The notes: generated by a model not told the origin, from the letters alone. 64,000 nt of DNA from Flavobacterium sp. ENC (GCF_020991415.1 NZ_JAJMOY010000005.1:186001-250000); one strand, 5' to 3'. Shown: positions 44,944-53,669, counted from the first letter of the stretch. Numbers and translations: made by a program.

Positions 44944-44951
44944 TACCTTTG
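44944..44951 (+). promoter_or_regulatory. -7 box for the small gene at 44981
   Basis: TACCTTTG fits TAnnTTTG, 29 bases before the ATG. It supports expression of this short gene. Confidence 0.45.
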
Positions 44952-44980
44952 CCACTCAGAACCTTTGCACCTTAAAAATA

Positions 44981-45220
44981 ATGTCTAGAAAAATAAAATT
45001 GATTTGGGATTTTCGGGGTCCGGCTTCCGCAAAAACAGCGGAACACCACGAAATTCATTTGAAAGAATATATTGCTATTGAAAAACTTCCGTTGAATATT
45101 ACCGGTTTTAAAGTAATCAGCGAAATGCATGCCATTGCTTTTATGGTGGTGACTGATGAAAATATGATTCCCGTAAGAGATGCTTTGAAGCCACATCGGG
45201 GGGAAGTTTACTCAGAATAA
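44981..45220 (+). CDS. Small conserved-type protein of unknown function
   Basis: 79 residues, ATG start with a -7 box at the right distance. A compact alpha/beta sequence: MSRKIKLIWDFRGPAS, then HHEIHLKEYIAIEKLP and a strand-rich second half (GFKVISEMHAIAFMVVTDE) ending PHRGEVYSE. No signal, membrane segment or Cys. The ordered protein-like composition and promoter argue that it is real; I do not recognise the family. The three His near residues 22-26 are a possible metal site. Confidence 0.75.
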   Translation: MSRKIKLIWDFRGPASAKTAEHHEIHLKEYIAIEKLPLNITGFKVISEMHAIAFMVVTDENMIPVRDALKPHRGEVYSE

Positions 45221-45340
45221 AATTCCAATTTTTTAAACTCCAAATTCCAAGTTTGGAAATCATTGAAAATAAAAATCCAAATTCCAAACTATCGCTAGCA
45301 CTTGGAGTTTGGAATTTATAAATTTTGGAATTTAATTTTT
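45218..45340. repeat. Inverted repeat built on AAATTCCAA between the small gene and recQ
   Basis: Words AAATTCCAA and CTCCAAATTCCAAG (45220-45252) face CTTGGAGTTTGGAATTT (45301-45317) and TTTTGGAATTTAA (45323-45335). It lies between convergent genes and uses the same word as the outer arms at 34.1-34.4 kb. Confidence 0.75.
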
Positions 45341-47534
45341 AATTCGCTACCTCGCTGATAAACTTAATACGCATCAAACGAAGTTCATCAATATCGTAAT
45401 CCCCATCGAATTCTTTCAGGGCATCTTCGATTTTATCGGATTCTGATTCCATGAAGTAATCGTGAATTTCTTCCTGCTGATCATCATCTAACATATCGTC
45501 AACCCAATATTTGATGTTCAGTTTGGTTCCGGCGTATACAATTTGCTCCATTTCTTTAATCAGGGCATCCATGGTAAGTCCTTTGGCGGAAGCGATATCT
45601 TTCAGGGATAATTTTCGATCTATGTTCTGAATGATGTATAATTTATTGGCAGAGTTTACTCCGGTAGATTTAACGACTAAGTCATCCGGGCGAATGATAT
45701 CATTGTCTTCTACATAACGATTAATCAGGGTAATAAAATCGCCTCCGTATTTTTTTGCTTTTCCTTCACCAACGCCGTGAATGTTATACAATTCCGTTAA
45801 GCTAATCGGATATTTGAGGGCCATGTCTTCAAGGGAAGGATCCTGAAAAACAACAAATGGGGGAACTCCGAGTTTTTTGGCTACTTTTTTTCGCAGCTCG
45901 CGCAACATTCCCATCAGGACTTCATCGGCAGTACCGGAGGATTTGGAAGCGGTTACGATTGCCTCGTCTTCAGACTCATTGTACTCGTGGTCTTCAGACA
46001 TCATAAAGGAAACCGGGTTTTTAATAAAATCCAGTCCGGCTTCTGTAATTTTTATGATTCCGTACGTTTCAATGTCTTTAGACAAATAACCGGTTACCAG
46101 CACCTGTCTTAATAAGGCCATCCAATATTTTTCGTCATGGTCAGAGCCTTTACCGAAGAAAGATTGTGTATCGGTTTTATGTGCTTTAATGACAGCATTT
46201 ATACGGCCGATTAAGGTAAATACGATTTCTTTTGATTTATAAATATGCTTGGTATCGCGAACAATCTCCAACAATTTAACAACCTGTTCCTTGGCTTCAA
46301 TTTTATTTTTCGGATTTCGGACGTTGTCGTCCATATCAGCACCTTCGCCTGTTTCACTGTCAAATTCTTCACCGAAATAATGCAGCAGGAATTTTCTTCG
46401 TGACATTGAGGTTTCGGCGTAGGCCACAACTTCCTGCAATAGTGCAAAACCAATTTCCTGTTCTGCTACAGGTTTTCCGGACATAAATTTCTCCAGCTTT
46501 TCGACATCTTTATAGGAGTAATAGGCCAGGCAATGTCCTTCACCTCCGTCACGGCCTGCACGGCCCGTTTCCTGATAATAACTTTCTAATGATTTTGGAA
46601 TATCATGGTGAATAACAAAACGAACGTCGGGTTTGTCAATTCCCATTCCAAAAGCAATTGTTGCGACGACCACATCTACATCTTCCATCAGGAACATATC
46701 CTGGTGTTTGGCTCGTGTCTTGGCATCTAACCCTGCGTGATAGGGAACGGCACTAATTCCATTGACCTGTAAAACCTCAGCAATAGATTCTACTTTTTTA
46801 CGGCTCAGGCAGTAAATAATTCCTGATTTGCCTTTGTGTTGTTTGATAAACCGAATAATATCCGATTCTATATTTTTAGTTTTGGTACGTACTTCGTAGT
46901 ATAAATTGGGTCTGTTAAATGATGCTTTGAAGGTATTTGCATCAGACATGTCCAGATTTTTAAGAATATCCTCCTGAACTTTTGGTGTTGCAGTGGCGGT
47001 CAGGCCAATAATAGGCACCTGGCCTAATTGTTTGATTATATTTTTCAGATTTCGGTATTCTGGCCTGAAATCATGCCCCCATTCTGAGATACAGTGTGCT
47101 TCATCAATGGCAACAAATGAAATGGGCACACTTTGCAAAAAGGCTACATATTCATCTTTTGTTAAAGATTCCGGTGCCACATACAAGAGTTTGGTCAGTC
47201 CGGAAGTTATGTCTTTTTTTACCTGTGCAATTTCTGTTTTGGTGAGGGAGGAATTTAATACATGTGCAATTCCGTTTTCTGAAGAAAGGCTTCGAATCGC
47301 ATCAACCTGATTTTTCATCAAAGCAATTAAAGGAGAAACAACAATAGCTGTCCCTTCCTGAATTAAAGCGGGTAATTGATAACAAAGAGACTTTCCACCG
47401 CCTGTAGGCATTATGACGAAAGTGTTCGTCTTACCTAAGATACTCGTAATGACTTGCTCCTGCAAGCCCTTAAATTGGCTAAAGCCGAAATACTTCTTTA
47501 ATTCCTTGTGTATTTCAATTTCGTTTGAATTCAT
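45339..47534 (-). CDS. recQ: ATP-dependent DNA helicase RecQ
   Basis: 731 residues, 3'-5' DNA helicase of recombination and fork repair. Helicase motifs: Walker A MPTGGGKSLCYQLPAL (about 42-57), DEAHCISEWGHDFRP, and motif VI QETGRAGRDG. The RecQ-Ct zinc/winged-helix region follows, but the zinc-cluster cysteines are not evident in the segment I can read. An HRDC-type domain is near 525-600 (YNIHGVGEGKAKKYG), then a C-terminal extension of about 130 residues absent from the 610-residue E. coli protein. Divergent from kdsD. Confidence 0.95.
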   Translation of the reverse strand: MNSNEIEIHKELKKYFGFSQFKGLQEQVITSILGKTNTFVIMPTGGGKSLCYQLPALIQEGTAIVVSPLIALMKNQVDAIRSLSSENGIAHVLNSSLTKTEIAQVKKDITSGLTKLLYVAPESLTKDEYVAFLQSVPISFVAIDEAHCISEWGHDFRPEYRNLKNIIKQLGQVPIIGLTATATPKVQEDILKNLDMSDANTFKASFNRPNLYYEVRTKTKNIESDIIRFIKQHKGKSGIIYCLSRKKVESIAEVLQVNGISAVPYHAGLDAKTRAKHQDMFLMEDVDVVVATIAFGMGIDKPDVRFVIHHDIPKSLESYYQETGRAGRDGGEGHCLAYYSYKDVEKLEKFMSGKPVAEQEIGFALLQEVVAYAETSMSRRKFLLHYFGEEFDSETGEGADMDDNVRNPKNKIEAKEQVVKLLEIVRDTKHIYKSKEIVFTLIGRINAVIKAHKTDTQSFFGKGSDHDEKYWMALLRQVLVTGYLSKDIETYGIIKITEAGLDFIKNPVSFMMSEDHEYNESEDEAIVTASKSSGTADEVLMGMLRELRKKVAKKLGVPPFVVFQDPSLEDMALKYPISLTELYNIHGVGEGKAKKYGGDFITLINRYVEDNDIIRPDDLVVKSTGVNSANKLYIIQNIDRKLSLKDIASAKGLTMDALIKEMEQIVYAGTKLNIKYWVDDMLDDDQQEEIHDYFMESESDKIEDALKEFDGDYDIDELRLMRIKFISEVAN

Positions 47535-47558
47535 TCTTTATATTAATGGTAATTTGTA

Positions 47559-47566
47559 TAAATTTG
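47559..47566 (+). promoter_or_regulatory. -7 box for the kdsD operon
   Basis: TAAATTTG fits TAnnTTTG. It lies inside the longest possible kdsD frame, which begins at 47525, so translation must start downstream, at the TTG 47621. Confidence 0.5.
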
Positions 47567-47620
47567 CAACACATAAAGATACAACTTTCTTTTATACATA
47601 CAAATTTTAAATATTCTGTT

Positions 47621-48586
47621 TTGATCACAAAAGAAAATATATTAGCCATAGCAAAAAAAACAATACTCTCTGAAAGTGAAGCAATTATAAAGCTAATTGA
47701 TTTTTTGGACGAAAATTTTTACGAAGCCACCCAACGCATATATGAAACTAAAGGCCGACTGATCGTAACGGGGATAGGAAAAAGCGCGATTATCGCACAA
47801 AAAATGGTCGCTACTTTTAATTCCACCGGAACTCCTTCTATGTTTTTACATGCATCAGAAGCGATTCATGGTGACCTGGGCATGATACAAAACGAAGATA
47901 TTATTATTTGCATTTCCAAAAGCGGAAACAGTCCTGAAATAAAAGTTTTGGTTCCGCTACTAAAGCGTTTTGGGAATACCCTGATTGCCATCACCGGAAA
48001 CATAACTTCATTCTTAGCCAAAGGTTCTGATTATGTTCTAAACACTACCGTTGACACAGAAGCCTGCCCAATTAATCTGGCACCAACCAACAGCACCACG
48101 GCACAGCTTGTAATGGGCGATGCCCTTGCCGTCTGCTTAATGGAAATGCGTGATTTTAAACCTGAAGATTTTGCCGTATATCACCCTGGCGGGGCCTTAG
48201 GAAAAAAACTATTGCTTCGTGTAAAAGACATGATTGAACATTCGTTAAAACCGATGGTTACTCCTGACACCTCAGTTAAAAAAGTTATATTTGAGATATC
48301 CGAAAAGAGATTAGGTGTCACTGCCGTAATAGAAGACGAGAAAATAATCGGGATTATTACGGATGGAGACATCCGAAGAATGCTTAATGACAGAGACACA
48401 ATCGCTGATTTAACCGCTAAAGATATTATGACTAAAAATCCGAAATTAGTTTCTTCTGATACAATGGCAGTAGATGCTTTAAATATTCTGGAAGATTTTT
48501 CAATCACCCAATTGATTGTTTCCGATAACGGAACCTACAGAGGCGTTTTACATTTACATGACATATTAAAAGAGGGAATCGTATAA
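47621..48586 (+). CDS. kdsD: Arabinose-5-phosphate isomerase KdsD (KpsF/GutQ family)
   Basis: Converts ribulose-5-P to arabinose-5-P, the first step to Kdo for lipopolysaccharide. From the TTG at 47621 it has 321 residues: a SIS domain (about 15-185; VTGIGKSAIIAQKM, ISKSGNSPEIK, AYxPGGALGKKLL as VYHPGGALGKKLLLRV) and two CBS domains (about 205-320). A longer frame back to 47525 would add a hydrophobic, non-homologous stretch and contains the promoter, so it is rejected. The stop overlaps the tatC start (TAATG). Confidence 0.93.
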   Translation: MITKENILAIAKKTILSESEAIIKLIDFLDENFYEATQRIYETKGRLIVTGIGKSAIIAQKMVATFNSTGTPSMFLHASEAIHGDLGMIQNEDIIICISKSGNSPEIKVLVPLLKRFGNTLIAITGNITSFLAKGSDYVLNTTVDTEACPINLAPTNSTTAQLVMGDALAVCLMEMRDFKPEDFAVYHPGGALGKKLLLRVKDMIEHSLKPMVTPDTSVKKVIFEISEKRLGVTAVIEDEKIIGIITDGDIRRMLNDRDTIADLTAKDIMTKNPKLVSSDTMAVDALNILEDFSITQLIVSDNGTYRGVLHLHDILKEGIV

Positions 48587-49401
48587 TGGCAAAGAAAAAT
48601 CTGAACGAAATGTCGTTTTTAGATCATCTTGAAGAATTAAGATGGTTATTAGTTAGAAGTACAATTGCAATTTGCATCATGGCATTTGTCACTTATTTTA
48701 TCAGTGATTATTTATTTGATCAAATTATTTTAGGGCCTATAAGACCTACTTTTTTTACCTATGTATGGTTTTGTGATTTATCACATCAACTGGGTTTTGC
48801 CGACAGTATTTGTATTACCGAACTGAATTTCATTATTCAGAATACTGAAATGGAAGGTCAGGTGAATATTTTTGTCTGGATGTGTATCCTCGCCGGATTC
48901 ATTTTGAGTTTCCCTTATATCTTATGGGAACTTTGGAAATTTATAAGCCCGGCTTTGTACGAGAAAGAAAGAAAAAATGCCAAAGTATTTATTTTTACTT
49001 CTTCGCTCCTTTTCTTTTTAGGCGTATTATTTGGCTATTATATCGTAATTCCAATGTCTGTCAATTTCGTTGCTACTTTCTCTGTGAGTGATGTTGTAAA
49101 GAATCAATTTACACTGGAATCTTACATGGGGATGGTTAAAACCAGCGTACTGGCCAGCGGATTATTTTTTGAATTGCCGATTATTATTTATTTCTTAACG
49201 AAATTAGGCCTGGTAACACCCGAATTTTTACGAAAATACTGGAAATATGCCGTAATCATCATTTTGATTATCGCCGCAATTGTTACCCCTCCGGATGTGG
49301 TGAGCCAAACCATTGTAGCGATACCCATGCTGATTATTTATGAGGTGAGTATCCTGATTTCAAAGATTGTTTATAAAAATAAAATGAAACAAAATGTCTG
49401 A
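48586..49401 (+). CDS. tatC: Twin-arginine translocase subunit TatC
   Basis: Six-helix inner-membrane protein that recognises twin-arginine signals of folded exports. 271 residues; the N-terminal SFLDHLEELRWLLVRS matches the family's signal-binding opening, and later segments include LWKFISPALYEKERK and the FELPIIIYFLTKLGLV helix. No tatA/B gene is adjacent. Its start overlaps the stop of kdsD by one base, and its end overlaps the next gene by 8 bases. Confidence 0.96.
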   Translation: MAKKNLNEMSFLDHLEELRWLLVRSTIAICIMAFVTYFISDYLFDQIILGPIRPTFFTYVWFCDLSHQLGFADSICITELNFIIQNTEMEGQVNIFVWMCILAGFILSFPYILWELWKFISPALYEKERKNAKVFIFTSSLLFFLGVLFGYYIVIPMSVNFVATFSVSDVVKNQFTLESYMGMVKTSVLASGLFFELPIIIYFLTKLGLVTPEFLRKYWKYAVIIILIIAAIVTPPDVVSQTIVAIPMLIIYEVSILISKIVYKNKMKQNV

Positions 49402-49744
49402 TATTATTCAAGAATTTAACGACTATCGTTCTAAAATGAACGAAAAATTATTAGCTGACAATAATAAAATTGTAAAGAGAATCTTTAACCTTGACACCAA
49501 TGCTTATGCACCGGGAGCTCTTGATGTAAAAACAAAAGAACTTTTAGGCCTGGTAGCCTCTGCTGTTTTACGTTGTGATGACTGTGTCAAATACCATTTG
49601 GAAACCAGCCATAAAGAAGGAGTTACCAAAGAAGAAATGATGGAAGCAATGGGAATCGCAACTCTCGTTGGAGGGACAATTGTGATCCCGCATTTACGCA
49701 GAGCTTATGAATTCTGGGAAGCTTTGGAAGAAGCTGGAAAATAA
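49394..49744 (+). CDS. Carboxymuconolactone decarboxylase-family (AhpD-like) protein
   Basis: 116 residues, all-helical. The core LLGLVASAVLRCDDCVKYHLETSHKEG contains the CxxC and downstream His of AhpD-like disulfide proteins, written here as CDDCVKYH. These proteins range from gamma-CMD enzymes to redox-active adaptors, and the Cys pair favours a thiol role. It overlaps tatC by 8 bases, so it is co-translated with the Tat export gene. Substrate unknown. Confidence 0.9.
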   Translation: MSDIIQEFNDYRSKMNEKLLADNNKIVKRIFNLDTNAYAPGALDVKTKELLGLVASAVLRCDDCVKYHLETSHKEGVTKEEMMEAMGIATLVGGTIVIPHLRRAYEFWEALEEAGK

Positions 49745-49756
49745 TTAGAAAATGTG

Positions 49757-49966
49757 TCAATTAGATAATTAGATAATTTCCCGAAATGCTCTAATTATTT
49801 AATTCTTAATCACAAAATCTAAATTTTGAAAACGCAATAATTTGTTAATTGATTTATCGGATTGATTATTTTACATTTATTTTGCCTTTCAAATCAAATT
49901 ATAAAATTGAATAGTGAGTTAGTTTTTCAATTATCTCATTTTCTAATTACCTAATTATCTAATTGA
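49757..49966. repeat. Inverted repeat flanking the lptB promoter region
   Basis: The 21-bp word starting TCAATTAGATAATTAG (49757-49777) matches the reverse complement of 49946-49966 at 20 of 21 positions. The interior of about 170 bases holds no gene, and the right arm touches the lptB start. Confidence 0.75.
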
Positions 49967-49971
49967 ACTAA

Positions 49972-50712
49972 ATGAAGCTAAGAGCCGATAATTTAATCAA
50001 AACCTATAAAGGACGAAGTGTTGTAAAAGGAATTTCCGTTGAAGTAAACCAGGGAGAAATCGTTGGTCTTCTGGGGCCAAACGGTGCCGGAAAAACAACT
50101 TCTTTTTACATGATTGTAGGACTGGTAAAACCAAATCAGGGAAGTATTTACCTGGATGATTTAAATATTACCGATTATCCGATGTACAAACGTGCACAGC
50201 AGGGCATTGGTTATCTGGCACAGGAAGCTTCTGTTTTTAGAAAATTAAGTATTGAAGATAATATCCTAAGTGTTTTGCAGCTGACTAAACTTTCTAAAGA
50301 AGAGCAGATTGCCAAAATGGAAAGTTTAATCGAAGAATTCAGTTTGGAACATATTCGTACCAACCGAGGCGATTTACTTTCAGGAGGAGAGCGCCGTCGT
50401 ACCGAAATCGCACGTGCACTGGCTACCGATCCGAAGTTTATCTTACTGGATGAGCCTTTTGCCGGAGTGGACCCGGTTGCCGTTGAAGATATCCAGCGAA
50501 TTGTAGCGCAACTGAAAAACAAAAACATCGGAATTCTTATTACCGATCACAACGTACAGGAAACCTTGGCTATTACGGATAAAACCTACCTAATGTTTGA
50601 AGGAGGAATCCTGAAAGCCGGAATTCCGGAAGAACTGGTTGAAGATGAAATGGTTCGCCGTGTGTATCTGGGTCAAAACTTTGAGCTGCGCAAGAAGAAA
50701 CTCGAATTCTAA
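49972..50712 (+). CDS. lptB: LPS export ABC transporter ATP-binding protein LptB
   Basis: ATPase of LptB2FG, which lifts lipopolysaccharide out of the inner membrane. 246 residues: Walker A GLLGPNGAGKTTSFYMIVGL (about 33-52), Q-loop YLAQEASVFRKLSIEDNI, signature LLSGGERRRTEIARAL, Walker B FILLDEPFAGVDP, and the H-loop ITDHNVQETL. The segment VDPVAVEDIQRIV is LptB-specific. Grouped with kdsD, another LPS gene, as in E. coli, although tatC and the CMD gene intervene here. Confidence 0.95.
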   Translation: MKLRADNLIKTYKGRSVVKGISVEVNQGEIVGLLGPNGAGKTTSFYMIVGLVKPNQGSIYLDDLNITDYPMYKRAQQGIGYLAQEASVFRKLSIEDNILSVLQLTKLSKEEQIAKMESLIEEFSLEHIRTNRGDLLSGGERRRTEIARALATDPKFILLDEPFAGVDPVAVEDIQRIVAQLKNKNIGILITDHNVQETLAITDKTYLMFEGGILKAGIPEELVEDEMVRRVYLGQNFELRKKKLEF

Positions 50713-50719
50713 AATAAGT

Positions 50720-50790
50720 CACAGGTCTCAGTCTCAGTTTTCAGTCTCAGTTAACAGACTGAAAACTGAGACTAAAAACTGAGACTAAAA
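50720..50790. repeat. Hairpin of CAGTCTCAGTTT words between lptB and the lysozyme gene
   Basis: AGTCTCAGTTTTCAGTCT (50730-50747) is the exact reverse complement of AGACTGAAAACTGAGACT (50756-50773), with extra copies of AAAACTGAGACT beyond. It lies between convergent genes and could terminate both. Confidence 0.8.
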
Positions 50791-50793
50791 ACT

Positions 50794-51651
50794 TCACTCA
50801 ACGGTTATAAACTGCAATTGCTGTAAATCTCCATTGTAAATATTCACATCGACCGTACGCTCAATTCCGGGTACTGTTGCTTTTTCAGTGAACTGCCAGA
50901 ATAACCAGTCATCTTCGATTCTTTCCCTGTAGAAATTATAATTGGCGATCCAGAACAAATATTCCCCGAATTCATCTTTAAGGAAATCAGCGTAATATCT
51001 TTCGCCTGTATAGATTATTGGCCGGACTTTATAGTGATTTTCTACTTTCAGCAACCAGCGTTTCAATCCTTTTTTAAGACTGTCTATTGATTGATTTTTT
51101 GGTAATCTTTCGATATCCAGCACCGGTGGCAAATCGCCTTTCTCCAATTTTACTGTTTTAATAAAAAGATCGGCCTGTTCGATGGAATTTTCATTTGGAC
51201 GATAATAATGGTAAGCGCCACGGATCATTTTATTTTCTTTGGCTCCAATCCAGTTTCGCTTAAACTGAAAATCTTTTCTGTCCCTGCCTACGGTTGCCCT
51301 GATAAAAACAAAGTCCAGTGGGTATTTTTGCTCCAGCGTATCTACATAAGACCAGCTTATTTTTCCCTGATATTCGGATACATCCAGACCAATCGATTTT
51401 CCTTCATGTTTCGCGAGAACCTGAAAATTTCGCACATCCGAAAGTCGTTTGTCTTCTATTTCCTTTTCTGAAAGTTTTTCCTTTTTAAAACCCAGGTAAT
51501 ACGCCAGTCCTCTGCGATAATGATAAACACCACCCAGAAAAAGGCCAATAAAAACAATAAGAGTCAGGTATCGAAAAAATTTACCAATCGAAGAACCTGA
51601 GCCCGTTTTTCGATTATAGCTTTGTTTTCTTGTAACAGATTTTCTTTTCAT
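50794..51651 (-). CDS. Membrane-anchored GH25 lysozyme-like protein
   Basis: 285 residues. A basic N-terminus and one membrane segment (about 25-47) anchor a GH25 (Chalaropsis-type) muramidase domain facing the periplasm. SIGLDVSEYQGKISW carries the first catalytic Asp, VFIRATVGRD, GAYHYYRPN and PPVLDIERL the rest, with IYTGERYYADFL near the end. Such enzymes cut the MurNAc-GlcNAc bond of peptidoglycan. It begins 11 bases after pssA and is probably co-transcribed. Confidence 0.92.
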   Translation of the reverse strand: MKRKSVTRKQSYNRKTGSGSSIGKFFRYLTLIVFIGLFLGGVYHYRRGLAYYLGFKKEKLSEKEIEDKRLSDVRNFQVLAKHEGKSIGLDVSEYQGKISWSYVDTLEQKYPLDFVFIRATVGRDRKDFQFKRNWIGAKENKMIRGAYHYYRPNENSIEQADLFIKTVKLEKGDLPPVLDIERLPKNQSIDSLKKGLKRWLLKVENHYKVRPIIYTGERYYADFLKDEFGEYLFWIANYNFYRERIEDDWLFWQFTEKATVPGIERTVDVNIYNGDLQQLQFITVE

Positions 51652-51662
51652 TCAACAAAAAA

Positions 51663-52373
51663 CTACTTTTTCAGAAACATATTATTTACTACCGATAATA
51701 CTACATAAAAAATGATAATTAACGGAATTGCCATGTATTGAAGCAATACTACTAACAACAAACAAATTACTAAAAATACGATCTGAAGTACATTGTCTTT
51801 TAGATTATACTTTTTAATTTTTAATGAAAACAAAGGAATTTCAGCATTTAGGATATAAGCACTTAACAATGTAATAAAGAGTAAGACCCATTGGTTCGTT
51901 AAAATTTCAAGCATCATTAAAGAATCTGAAAATTCTATCACCAGAGGCAGGCTTAAAATAAACAAGGCATTTGCCGGTGTCGGTAATCCAATAAACGAAT
52001 CTGTCTGACGCGTATCGATATTAAAATTAGCCAGTCTGTAGCAGGAACCCAGTGTAACGATGAAACCTAAAAAGGGAATGAAAGGATTTGTGCCCAATTC
52101 ATGTGCGCTGTTCGAAAACAAGCTAAACATCACATAACCCGGCACTACTCCGCTGGTCACCATATCAGCCAAAGAATCTAACTGCAGTCCAAGTGGACTG
52201 GAAACTTTAAATAATCTGGCAAAAAATCCATCAAAAAAATCAAAAAAGATACCTAAACAAACCATGTAAAAAGCCATTAAGTAGTTGGCTTCAGAAACAT
52301 AAACAACTGCTATGCAACCGCAAAAAAGATTGATTAACGTAATTAAATTAGGAATGTGTTTTTTAATATTCAT
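51663..52373 (-). CDS. pssA: CDP-diacylglycerol-serine O-phosphatidyltransferase PssA
   Basis: Makes phosphatidylserine, the precursor of phosphatidylethanolamine, in the inner membrane. 236 residues with about seven hydrophobic segments; the CDP-alcohol phosphatidyltransferase motif is spread over DFFDGFFARLFKVSSPLG and LQLDSLADM (D-G-x2-A-R-x8-G-x3-D-x3-D). The opening NLITLINLFCGCIAVVY is typical of bacterial PssA type II. A -7 box TAAATTTG (minus strand) lies at 52402-52409. Confidence 0.94.
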   Translation of the reverse strand: MNIKKHIPNLITLINLFCGCIAVVYVSEANYLMAFYMVCLGIFFDFFDGFFARLFKVSSPLGLQLDSLADMVTSGVVPGYVMFSLFSNSAHELGTNPFIPFLGFIVTLGSCYRLANFNIDTRQTDSFIGLPTPANALFILSLPLVIEFSDSLMMLEILTNQWVLLFITLLSAYILNAEIPLFSLKIKKYNLKDNVLQIVFLVICLLLVVLLQYMAIPLIIIFYVVLSVVNNMFLKK

Positions 52374-52515
52374 CTTTATAAATTTTGATAATGGTGAGCA
52401 ACAAATTTAGCACAATAACTGAATCTAAAATAGCTTTTTCAGGGAGTTTTTTATTCAAAATTCTGACTTTCGCAATATTTATCAAAATCCATAAATTTAG
52501 ATGCGTAAAATATTA

Positions 52516-52523
52516 TATTTTTG
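52516..52523 (+). promoter_or_regulatory. -7 box for the PorV-like gene
   Basis: TATTTTTG fits TAnnTTTG, 41 bases upstream of the TTG start at 52565, supporting that start. Confidence 0.45.
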
Positions 52524-52564
52524 ATAAAAATTAAAACAGACTCCGGTTTACAAAAAAATATCCG

Positions 52565-53632
52565 TTGAAGAAACTTTTCACGCTTTTATTATTATGGAGT
52601 TGTACGGCACAATACGCACAAACTGTTCGAAAATATTCGAATGAGTTTATGAATATTGGTGTTGATGCAGCTGCCCTTGGAATGTCGAGCGCTGTGGTTG
52701 CGTCGACCAATGATGTAAACTCCGTTTACTGGAATCCGGCCGGTCTTACACATCTTGAAGATCACCAGATTTCACTGATGCACGCCAATTATTTTGCCAA
52801 CATCGCGCAATATGACTATATCGGTTATGCAAGTCCGATTGATGACAGAAGCGCCTGGGGAATTTCGATGATTCGTTTTGGGGTTGATGACATTCTGAAC
52901 ACCACCGAATTAATCGACAGTCAGGGAAATATTGATTACAACCGAATCAGTCTTTTTTCAACTGCCGATTATGGTTTTACATTTTCATACGCCAGAAAAT
53001 TACCTGTAGAAGGATTTCAATATGGCGTGAATGCTAAAGTAATCCGCCGTATTATCGGAAAGTTTGCGAATTCCTGGGGATTTGGTTTTGATTTTGGACT
53101 ACAATTCGAAAAAAATGACTGGAAATTTGGCCTGATGCTTCGCGATATTACTACCACTTATAATGTGTGGAATATTGATGAGGAGGAATATAAAAAAATA
53201 TCGAATGCTATTCCGGGAGAAAATAATGAATTGCCGGAAAGCACAGAGATCACTTTGCCAAAAGCACAGTTGGGCGTATCGAGAAAAATTGAATTCCATA
53301 ATGATTACAGTCTTTTGGTAGCCACGAATCTGAACATGCGTTTTGAACGTACGAACGATATTATTTCTTCAAAAGCAGTAAGTATAGATCCTGCTGTGGG
53401 TTTTGAATTTGGTTATACTGATCTGGTATTTTTGAGAGCAGGAGCAGGAAATTTTCAGAATGTGACGCAATTAGACAACACTGAAAAAATAAATTTTCAA
53501 CCCAATATTGGTTTGGGTTTCAAATATAAAGGCATTCAGGTAGATTATGCTTTGACCGATCTGGGCAATCAGAGTACTGCTTTGTATTCCAATATTTTCT
53601 CATTAAAAGTAGATTTAAGTATCTTTAGATAA
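52565..53632 (+). CDS. PorV/PorQ-family outer-membrane protein
   Basis: 355 residues with a TTG start; the signal peptide it begins (MKKLFTLLLLWSCTAQYAQ) makes that start convincing. The first mature stretch, SNEFMNIGVDAAALGMSSAVVAS, with the motif DVNSVYWNPAGLTHL, is the hallmark of the PorV/PorQ group of FadL-like barrels, and alternating strands continue to the C-terminal LKVDLSIF. PorV proper is a type IX secretion component; this shorter protein may be a paralogue. It is 37 bases ahead of the DUF4105 gene. Confidence 0.88.
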   Translation: MKKLFTLLLLWSCTAQYAQTVRKYSNEFMNIGVDAAALGMSSAVVASTNDVNSVYWNPAGLTHLEDHQISLMHANYFANIAQYDYIGYASPIDDRSAWGISMIRFGVDDILNTTELIDSQGNIDYNRISLFSTADYGFTFSYARKLPVEGFQYGVNAKVIRRIIGKFANSWGFGFDFGLQFEKNDWKFGLMLRDITTTYNVWNIDEEEYKKISNAIPGENNELPESTEITLPKAQLGVSRKIEFHNDYSLLVATNLNMRFERTNDIISSKAVSIDPAVGFEFGYTDLVFLRAGAGNFQNVTQLDNTEKINFQPNIGLGFKYKGIQVDYALTDLGNQSTALYSNIFSLKVDLSIFR

Positions 53633-53669
53633 TAATTACAAACCATTAAACTTCTTAAAATTTTAAATC

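Noticed and set aside
45877..46089. Plus-strand open frame within recQ
   Set aside because: Antisense shadow of recQ with low-complexity composition.
47525..47620. Extended N-terminus of KdsD
   Set aside because: The added stretch is hydrophobic and unlike the family, begins within recQ, and contains the -7 box.
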